A stretch of 64,000 nucleotides of DNA from Paragonimus westermani (Eukaryota > Platyhelminthes > Trematoda > Plagiorchiida > Troglotrematidae), in NCBI GenBank assembly GCA_008508345.1, contig QNGE01003290.1:24198-88197 (forward strand), in the 5' to 3' direction. Made by a program: the position numbers and the translations under genes. Below, in pieces: positions 55,475 through 64,000 of the stretch. The notes beneath the pieces were generated by a model. The model searched no databases and was not told where the DNA came from. It worked only from the letters and a program-made list of their open reading frames with translations. Every line of letters begins with the position of its first letter. Within the stretch, counting starts at the first letter, position 1.

Positions 55475-57515
55475 CATCCACCCTTCTTCCCCTACACTGT
55501 GTTCTGTGGGCTGGTTCATTTTTCTTAATCCGCATACATGCACCGTCCAGAGACTGACCTGCCGGGTTCGCATTTGCTTGATCGAGTGTCCCCTCGTTGC
55601 CTGTATGTTTGGCTCTGTATAGCTCAGTTGTGGTTATATTCTCTGTGAAAGGATAACATTGTTGACTTGATTTTCGTCACTTCCAGAAATGATGTTAGTA
55701 AACTATTAAGTAATTGTTAAGTGATTGTTAACAGAAAGGTTAGAAGCCTGCGGACAGCATGTCTGGAGAATCATAACGCTTTTGCCAAAAAGGATACTCG
55801 ACTAGATGCACGAATACAATGCAAACACTCTCTAATCGTCCTCACAGAGTGCATAAGGATGCTGAAAAGTAACAAAGTTCACTTACAGTGTAACCGGAGG
55901 CAAAGGTGTCTAATTCCGTTGTCACCATAACACATCTCTTGCCTGTTAGTGGTCATCTTAGGTTGACCACTTCTGGGGGAGGCGTTTGAAATTGTAGTGC
56001 TTTTCTCAGTATGTTATCCACTACCGTACGGAGACTTGTCAACCTATACAAATCCACATCCTTTCAGCATGACAGGTGTGCTTAGCCGTAATCATTACCG
56101 CACAAAGTTAACGGCACACCCAAAGTTAGATACGCTCTGACCTTGCGGAATATGGAATACGTGGGCGTCTCGGAATACGACCATATGGAAGATGAATCAT
56201 TTTGTTTTTGACAGATTGGTCAGGTCGGTATGACTGAATACTGGGAAATACCTGGCGTGCGGAACGTTCGCCTTGTTTGACCGTGTTTCTTTTGTGCTGC
56301 TGTATGTGTGTTCGGTTGTGGCAAGGTGCAGAAAGTGCACAAAGTGGACACAATGTGTGCGAGTGAACCAGTGCCTCTGGCTAACATGGTGGTATTCTTC
56401 TGAAGTCACTCGTGGATCACACAACAGCAAGAGGAGTGGTGGCGGGTCAAACAAGTTAAACACACGACTGTTGGACTATACGCATGAGCTCGGTAATTCA
56501 GTCAGGAGACAGTGCCAAATTAGACTAATCCGATCAGCCCACGAAATCGGACGGAGGAGGGTGTATAATCTCACTCGCTTCGTCCATTCGTTTCACACTG
56601 TAAGCAGTCACCAACCTGGTTCGCGCTGCGCTGACCACCGAAGCAGTGTAACGGCCGCATCGACCAACTGGATGTCATCAGTCGGCCTGGGACATTGTTG
56701 ACGTCCAACGCTGCACTTCATGCGCTCGTACCAAACAATGAATTGCCAGTCACCGTTTACCCATCGCACATTGGAACAAACCCATAGTCTGTCATTTTCA
56801 CCGCATGCAAGGCAATCGAACACGAGCGAAACAATCACTCTAACTGCATCTTTGGCTAGGTGTTTATCTAAAACAGGACTACTTTGTACCAGCTGGCCTA
56901 CCAAGGTGGGTCACTCGCATACGTGGCGCAAATATGTGTACTCCGCACACCATGAACGGGCTAGTCATTCAACTGCACATGTCAAAACAGAATGCAGTGA
57001 CTAGAGCATACCGTTGCCACATTTGCGGTCAGCTGGCAAGTGAGTTCAAATGATAACCAGTGCGGTAGATCGTCAGCACTAATTCGAACAAACACCAGTT
57101 CAAAGTCCCAGACAAAATGATCAAGGTGAGCTCCGCGGATCCCACTGCACATGAAATGCATGCGTGTTGCACACTCAAGAACAAAGCGAATGTGACAGTC
57201 AGCTGTGGTCTGACATGTTTATCACTCTAAGTTCACTGCATTGTTGTACACGAATGTTGGCTTTTCGCTATCGATCGGCCAAGTAATACTTTTCCAATAC
57301 TACTCACCCCTCACTTAACTGATTTACACCCGAAAACCGAGTTTGTTAACACTCCCTTTTACTGTTCACCATATCTCTATTGCACACTCAGTTAAAAGAA
57401 AGTGAACAATGTACTATGGCTAGAATCCGCCCCGAAAATAACGGTTTTCACGTTCTAAGATGATTAAGCTCCATACAGGGTAATATCTGGCTGTCACAGC
57501 CTCATCACTTCCGGA
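55475..57515. other. No recognisable gene
   Basis: Frames at 56273-56701 (+, 142 codons) and 56608-56904 (-, 98 codons) overlap antisense and have no family motif. Neither is called. Confidence 0.35.
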
Positions 57516-57519
57516 TGGA

Positions 57520-57665
57520 TGTTAGAATAATGGCAAATGTGTTTACCGCAAGTCATTTTAGATCAAACCGTTAACTGCGAGAGCCAATGTGACCAACGTG
57601 CTTTCTCCAGTTGACTAGATGGAAGTTCAGACATGGACTGAGTCAGCATCACATCGCACTCTGGG
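57520..57665 (+). repeat. Dispersed repeat R2, copy 2
   Basis: Partner of 12045-12180; shared GATCAAACCGTT and TTTCTCCAGTTGACTA in the same order and spacing. Confidence 0.45.
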
Positions 57666-60220
57666 GATGTTTAGGCCAGCGTCGAATCAATTAAACTTGA
57701 GTTTCCATAAGTATGATCACCTAATTTACTGTTATCAACCAGTCTGTTTTCTATGTTGCAATCGGTTGCCAAATTTTACGGTTTGATGATAAGTAGAAAG
57801 AACACGACAGTATTGTGCTGATCTATGTTGAGTAGTGACTGGATGAACGAGTGATATTTGGGAAAGGTCAGGCAATCGATACGTATCGAAGTGTGAGCAG
57901 TAATGACATTAGCAACTTGTTTCATTCATTCTAGGTGGGTGAATAATCAGTTAATATGGATGTATGTAGTTGTGGGCAATTGTCGTGCTCCTTTCGTGTC
58001 ACGTCCGAGCCAGTTAACTGATGTTAGCAGTCCCCGTTCAGGTTTTATGCCGAACCGCACCTGGTTGTTAAATTCATGGGACTATGAGAGTTTCTACGAA
58101 AATGGTTGCGTTATAAGTTAGTTGTTTTAATGAATAATCACTGACTCTCAACCGACTATGAAATCACTTTTTTGAGAACAAGGGTGTACACCATTATTTG
58201 TAATAAACAGAGAAGTTGTACAAACCGCTACTATCAACCGTGTTACTGGCAACGTTATCTGATAGTGCTGAGACTGAGACTTATTGCCTCCAAGTGACGC
58301 ATAGTGAAACCACTCCCTGATGGATCTTAGAAAACTGTGGGTAGGATTACAAGGGTGGGGAATTTAGCAGATAGTGCATTAAAGAGGTCCGGTAAACAAC
58401 CAGCTGGGGTAATCATAAATAATTCTGACCATCTATAGGGCTCAGCCATCACACTGTTTCTAGTTTCCTGTCAACTTGAATTTTGCAAACCCCTCTAATA
58501 GGGCCACATGCGCGAAGTAGAAGTTCGACTGTATTGATAAGTTCAGCTTTCCATAATTAAGTAGTACTGATTGATTTAAGTTACTGTTCTGGAAAACTTA
58601 CTCAATTCTTTATGGGAAAGTAAAAGTTTGTTAAACTCTCAGAGAAAGCTTTCTACTTGTTTCATACCTTTTCATGCAAAGTTGGTTAACACCATACTCT
58701 AAGCAGGCCCCCTAGTAAAATCTAGTACATTTTATAAAAAAATACTTTGAGAGCAACGTAAATGACCAAAACGGAAGTCATGTCGTTTTGTCACCTGGCG
58801 AAAAGCATTTGTTAGCTTGCGACTTATCTTTGTGTGTTTAGCATGTGAGTTGCCAGATCAGTAAAAATCGTCTTCTTGTGCATCCTTGGAACAAGGCATC
58901 AATCTATATGATAGAATTATTGTTCATGCTGTTAACTCACAAAGTAGCAGTCAACATCCACAAAATTTTTCGTCTGGACTACTCAGCGAATGAAAATTGT
59001 GACCGAATTCATCGCACCAGCCATCTCGTTGAGGTATAACCTGTGCATCATTCACAACCGATCGTAGCTATCACATTCCCGTAAACTTTTCAGTCAATCG
59101 CTTTTGAAGGGACTTCTTTCAGAGAGGGATTAGCTGAAAAGTATATGGGATTGCGAAGGCTGCGATCAGTTGTGAATGATCTTCAGTTTATACTAGCCGT
59201 AGCACTACCGAAGCACTTTTCCCTCAACCCTCGGTTCCGTTAGTGCTACGTGTGGTGGGGATGATTAAAGTATGTATTGTTGTTATATGTCAGCGCACTA
59301 ATGGGATGGATGGATTCAACTCAATTCAGGATGCCACGTAGTCAGTTACACCAGACAAACTTTTGGAAGACATTTGTTCTCCGAGACCGTTCATCATTCT
59401 GAATGTCTGTTTTCTTGATCGACCCAAACGTAGAAGAAACCAACCCTCGAGTGTTGACTCTAAGGTAAGCATCGTGCAACCTTACATCACAGTCTGGTGG
59501 AATCTTTATGGTCATCAGATATCTCAAACAGAATTCGAGTAGTCATGTCAGCGGAATATTAGCTCCCTTTAAACTCCGAATCAGTGGAAAGGAAATAAAC
59601 GGCATACAGTAGCCAAATGAAAACCGGACATCCCAAACACGGACAGGGGAAGTTTGCATTGACTATCTATACAGATATGGAAAGAGATGAACCCGATTCT
59701 CGTGCACAACTTACTGTGTTTTTATTTGTGTTAGGTGAATGTCCACTGACATAAAGTGAAAGAACTAGAGAGTTCGGTTGATACCAAATCCGAACAGAAG
59801 CTTTTGCATTCAGAAAAATCTTTCGGTTGACCTGTTCCTCGAAGGAACACTATGTCGGAGCCCTCGTTGATGAACCCACTGAACGGAAAATCTAAATGAG
59901 CAGTACAAAGCTCCAACTTTCATCTCCTTCCCGTTTAAGCAAACGTGAACGGATGACAAGATTGACGAAGAGCGAAAACAGCTTGGGTGAGTGAATATCA
60001 ACTGGCTGGCTGGTACTAACTCGATGAAAGCAGGACAAAAAGCGCACTGACTACAGTTTGACAGACCCATCCTCGTTCTCGCCTACAGTTAATGAAATCC
60101 AACTGTTCACACTTAATAGGCCTGCCTTCCATCATAAACCATTCACGAGTACCCTAACTGTTCAAGAAAGTATTGTAGACCTGAGATAAGAGCTCATCAG
60201 TAGGGCCTGAGCCGCATAAC
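57666..60220. other. No gene; possible IRE end at 59085-59190
   Basis: Around 59160 GATTGCGAAGGCTGCGATCA matches the end of the IRE fragment at 27246-27390 (AATGCGAAGGCTGCGATCAA), with weaker similarity before it. Otherwise nothing is recognised. Confidence 0.4.
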
Positions 60221-60224
60221 GTGC

Positions 60225-60510
60225 ATCTTCGCTCACGCAACCTACAGGACGACATGTGGACGCGGAAACTAAAAGGCAGGTCTCAACACCAGAATGATCA
60301 AGGCCTAGGAGAAAATGTTGGAAACGCGTATATGCACAATGCGTGACGTGTTGCCAAAGTGAATGTCGCCGCACGACTACTAAGGGCATGAGTACACGGC
60401 AGCCGTAAAATAACATGCTGTTCCGTATTTTCACCCATCTTGCAATGGATGTTTTGCACTAAACATCTTCCCAGACTAAGCGTCATCTGCGACCACAACA
60501 CCTGTCCTCA
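60225..60510 (+). repeat. Dispersed repeat R3, copy 2
   Basis: Partner of 53645-53930, same orientation. Class unknown. Confidence 0.5.
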
Positions 60511-61895
60511 GGCGACCGGGAGCTGGGGTACAGGCAACAAATTAACTAGGTCGGCACGCTGACCTGATAATAAACACGCACTAATTATCAGGTTAACATA
60601 CTCGGCCATATTTGTTTGCGAGTAACGCCCACGTTGCCCGATCTTCTCCAGAGGATATACCGTGAACGTCCTGCCAAAATCAACCAATTTACGATGTCAC
60701 GACTAGGGTCTTTTAATCAGATTGAAGTCGCAGGCTTCGGGTAACTTGCCGGTCAATCTTTTGGTTACTGACGAGTAGTCAAGACGCTTAAATGACATGA
60801 ATTTACTTACAGATAGGAGATAACTGGTTATTTTCACCCTGTTTTGCCCTGATGATAGCCAGCGATATACAATTTCAATGTGCTAATATAGTAAGCGAAA
60901 CTTGTTCTTCAACCAACATGGCTGGCTTACACATGCCAACAGCTCTGGGCTTACCCAAAATCATTGTTGTCATCCAATAACACCGGCGGTCTAAACATTA
61001 TTTATTCAGAAAGTCGATGCACGGAGTACGTTCTGTAATATGACCTCAAACAAAACACTCATTTACATGTAACAATGACGCGGGGACGCCACAGTTGTCA
61101 ATGTGAAGTTCGCGTATGGAAAACCACTTATTGTCGGGGTGCATTCCAAAGTTTTTCCTTTTTCCAAGTTGCTTCAGTGCCTAAAAAAGTGTCTTTGCCT
61201 GACCACTGACGAGCAGTATAATGAGCTTACTCATCCTCAACACATTCCTCTCTTAACGAAGATTGTTTCGTCTTCAGCAAATATCCCCCAGGTTCTCTTC
61301 GTCCTCCCATTGGCTTACTCATCGTTGGTGATAATTTTGACACACCTGGTGCGAATTCTCTTCTGATCGGGGTGTTATACACAGTCGCCATGCGCTGCTG
61401 ACTTCACCGAACCCGAGGATGGTGTTGCTTATTCTTAATCAAATATACAGGGTCGCACCGTTCCACAACTATTCTGGTTCCATCCGTTTCGCTAAAAAGT
61501 CTAAAACTCGGGTTCCATTATATACAGACTCTGCAGGTCTTTGAAACTAACATTCGAACTAGAATGTAACAAACTGTATCGACTAGATACCCCTGCAAGT
61601 GACAGTTTCTTGGTAGCCCCTTGTACATTTGTCAGGTTCTGATTGGCTGACTTCCGTACCTATGCTAATTTAAGTGTATCCAATAACTGGTCTCCTCATA
61701 AGCCAATTTTCCGATCAACTGGCAGGTGTAGCATGGATTCACAATTAGCCCGAATGGCTGTTTATTCGTTGTGTTCAATGATGAAGAGACGTAAACCAGA
61801 AAAAATCATGGCAATATCTTGTCCCAGTTCTGTCTTTCATAGCCAACCACCCTTTTTTCTCCACAGTGATAGTTGTTTTCTCTCGATTTAATAAC
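60511..61895. other. No recognisable gene
   Basis: Frames of 82-87 codons without a motif. Confidence 0.4.
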
Positions 61896-61899
61896 TTCA

Positions 61900-62278
61900 T
61901 CCAGACCGCAAATCCAACACTACAAATATCCCGGTGTCCCATAGCTTATCAGAAACTTCTCAAAACGTTGAGATGACCACGACCTCATCGACTGTGATCT
62001 CGCTGAACCGTCTGAAGTTGGTACAAAACCGAACTTTATCACTGCGATTCTTCACCACAAAGACGGAGGAATAAAATAGACTATCCACCTGCTCGACGAC
62101 TACCTTCAACATGTCTTTCAATTGTCGTTCAGTTTACTGCTGCAAATGCACCGAAATTCTTCTGAGATCGAATGGCCAAAGTCGTTTTGGTCTGATGGGG
62201 ATTTCATGCTCAGTCCAGTCACAATAGTCGTACGGGTGTTGACATGTAGTGATCGACTCTCGGTAGTTGCGTATTACT
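61900..62278 (-). pseudogene. Reverse transcriptase amino end (family A), copy 2
   Basis: About 95% identical to the plus-strand RT at 28630-28985, with the same KVRFCTNFRRF block on the minus strand. Homology fades near 61900, before the catalytic box. Part of the inverted copy of the 22-29 kb region. Confidence 0.75.
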
Positions 62279-62279
62279 T

Positions 62280-62700
62280 TATTCAGTAGCCGGTCGTCAC
62301 GGCATGGAGTTGATCTGGATGCGTTTGCTTCGATTCGTCCGAGCTGTGAATTCGCTTTATGATCAGGAGAACCACACCGAACTTCGTTATGGGTTCATCA
62401 TATATCCACTCAATCATGGCTCCGTCACGCTGCATAAACCCCGCCCTTAGTATGGTCTGACGTGTGTCGGGGGAAATGATGAGAGGCTGTTTGACTACAT
62501 GATCCCCGAATCGGACGCCATGTTCTACCAGGCTATTCATTTTGAGAATAAATCCACCACCCACTGTCCGAATTCACGTTGCACATGGCTGAACGATTAT
62601 CTTAGACCTTGGCCCAATCAATGAAACGGTCGTTCCTGTGTCAATCAAACAGCAGCCTCAGCTGCCACTGATTTTTAACCGAGCTTGAACTCCCGTCCTA
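62280..62700 (-). pseudogene. Aspartic protease (family A), copy 3, active site intact
   Basis: LIDTGTTVSLIGPRSK holds the active-site Asp (62640-62642) in a normal DTG triad. A stop follows before IRTVGGGF. The rest matches copy 2 at 28285-28560 closely. It lies between the IRE (62831-63358) and RT on the same strand. Confidence 0.78.
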
Positions 62701-62830
62701 TTGGTTGTAATTATTATCGGGTTACCATGCTCAAACAGAAATTGTCAGCGAAACATTTACTTAAGTTTGGACCAAATTTCGAGGAGTTAAATTGTTTCCA
62801 ATTGAACAACATCCGCATCCAATCATAACC

Positions 62831-63358
62831 CTTACATTCAGATAAGCTCTCCGGTCGACTCACTTTGTAGGGAAGCACTAGACTCAAGTTTTGCCCTTAT
62901 TGTAACTCAACAGTTATGTATATCCTTGGCCGAACCTGTACTTGAACTCAGACCCTCGTGTTTTTGTGACTAGAGTGTAAACCACAACACCAGTAACCTC
63001 ACACTGGGCGTGACCGATCACTCACATCTAAACGCCCAACTGCAACTTTGTGTGAGTAGTGTTCAGATTGCCCGATCGTCTCGATTGGAGACACAGTGTC
63101 TATCCTGTTACCTACAATCGACAACTCTGAGATCAGTAAATTCTCAGTTATGTTGAAGTCACGGACTTCATTGAACCAACTGAGCAACATATGTAGTTTG
63201 GATTGAATTGTGGGATTTAGATGATGGGTCGGAGTGCGAATTTTGGTTCGAACAAGAATATGCACTAGTGATGATGAGCTCTAATAAGCACGAAACTCGA
63301 GTCTAGTGGTTGCTTACGAAGTAGACCGAACGAAATGCTTATCCGAATGTACGGACTG
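62831..63358 (-). mobile_element. Inverted-repeat element (IRE), inverted copy
   Basis: Same element as 23366-23893, base for base up to 62916, then about 93% identical. Here it separates the gag carboxy end from the protease of one family A element, showing that it inserted into that element before the region was duplicated. Confidence 0.55.
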
Positions 63359-64000
63359 TTTAGTTAAATACCGCGTTCTCTTGCCCACTGGATGAAATCG
63401 TTGTTGGTGTTCAATTCTCCCGCATCCGCGGCACATACGACTTCAAATGTCCTCCTTCCTCCTCATCTTCAAAGCCACCACTGTCGCACCATGAGGTCAG
63501 TGCCTGTGGCCAATTTGTGCCTTGATTCTCACTATTGCAGTCAGTTTCAGGCTGCGCTTGTATGCGGCTATCGCCTTCAAACATCTGCTCTGTCATTCTG
63601 CACAACAAACGAGTATAGTGATTTGCAGACCAGGTCTGAATAAGTTTCCTTATCAGGAATGGATCGTCACCGTTAGAGCAAATCACCGACTTTCCACAAA
63701 TTGTTCGAACTTGGCGACTGACTGGTTTATTCACACAGCAACCACTTTACAGAGCACACGCCGTGGACATGGAAACATTTGAGCAAGCATTGTTGCTAAT
63801 AATTCATTCCGGTGAGTCAGGTGATGGTTTTGGGTTGAGTGTGAGACGATGACACATGGACATGTGCGTACATCTTTCGTCAGTGTGTTTGCAGCATGAT
63901 GACAACGCCGAGGTAAGCTTGTACTCGGGACAGCGTGGATGTATTAAATGGGCCGTTCAGTAGATCTGGCTTACGTGAGCCATATGTGTTGGATTCCATC
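62916..64000 (-). repeat. Arm 2 of the 1,085 bp perfect inverted duplication
   Basis: Reverse complement of 22724-23808 with no mismatch found. It continues past the window edge. Contains a gag carboxy-terminal relic at 63354-63574. Confidence 0.92.
63354..63574 (-). pseudogene. Gag carboxy-terminal relic (family A), inverted copy
   Basis: Identical to 23150-23370 in inverted orientation, including the same internal deletion. Followed on the minus strand by the IRE, protease and RT. Confidence 0.65.

Noticed and set aside
56273..56904. Overlapping 142-codon (+) and 98-codon (-) frames as possible genes
   Set aside because: No recognisable domain, antisense overlap, no splice or promoter context. 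Length is within chance for 64 kb.
1..64000. CRISPR arrays, tRNA or rRNA genes, bacterial operons, phage modules
   Set aside because: No regularly spaced direct repeats, no cloverleaf with good box A/B, no rRNA-like sequence and no clustered long ORFs with ribosome-binding sites were seen.

Overview
This 64 kb window looks like gene-poor, intron-less-looking eukaryotic DNA made largely of old retrotransposon relics. I found no intact host protein gene, no rRNA or tRNA gene, no CRISPR array and no bacterial operon. The mix of element types (several Ty3/Gypsy-type LTR families, a CR1/RTE-like LINE background, a Penelope-like element with a GIY-YIG endonuclease, hammerhead-ribozyme-like motifs, moderate GC, two N gaps) suggests a metazoan genome. 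A trematode or other flatworm is my best guess, but that is inference and the sequence cannot settle it.

Layout. 1-6 kb: unassigned DNA, then a minus-strand Gypsy relic ('family A') reduced to integrase, protease and gag, followed by a plus-strand integrase tail and an LTR. 6-17 kb: nothing recognisable except one dispersed repeat. 17-20.7 kb: two copies of one LINE family in tandem, the first heavily decayed, the second with a readable reverse transcriptase that runs into a 937 bp gap. 22-31 kb: a plus-strand family A relic in the order gag, inverted-repeat element, about 4.2 kb of inserted DNA (with a solo LTR), protease, RT, RNase H, integrase. 31.5 kb: a hammerhead-like repeat. 34.3-37.3 kb: a family A LTR with primer-binding site and gag, whose gag was hit by another element that left a 393 bp solo LTR with a 5 bp target duplication. 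36-39.8 kb: a nearly full-length but dead minus-strand Gypsy element of a second family (Mag-like), split by an LTR-plus-gag insertion. 41.6-43.3 kb: a LINE carboxy terminus, a 442 bp gap and the intact C-terminal end of a Penelope-like ORF. 46.6-48 kb: minus-strand LINE endonuclease and ORF1 relics. 51.5-53.2 kb: a structurally complete but internally deleted LTR retrotransposon with LTRs, primer-binding site, polypurine tract and 5 bp target duplication. 53.6-61 kb: dispersed repeats and an internally deleted LTR. 61.9-64 kb: an inverted copy of the 22.7-28.9 kb region.

How it fits together. The parts are a stratified record of insertions rather than a working pathway. Three Gypsy relics have lost the middle of pol at different points while keeping the ends. 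The most striking large-scale feature is a 1,085 bp segment (22724-23808) repeated in inverted orientation at 62916-64000 with no mismatch that I can find, running to the window edge, whereas the neighbouring homologous sequence is only about 93-96% identical. The most interesting small-scale feature is a family of three repeats carrying a hammerhead-ribozyme core of the type known from Penelope-like elements. I did not find a convincing new multi-gene system.
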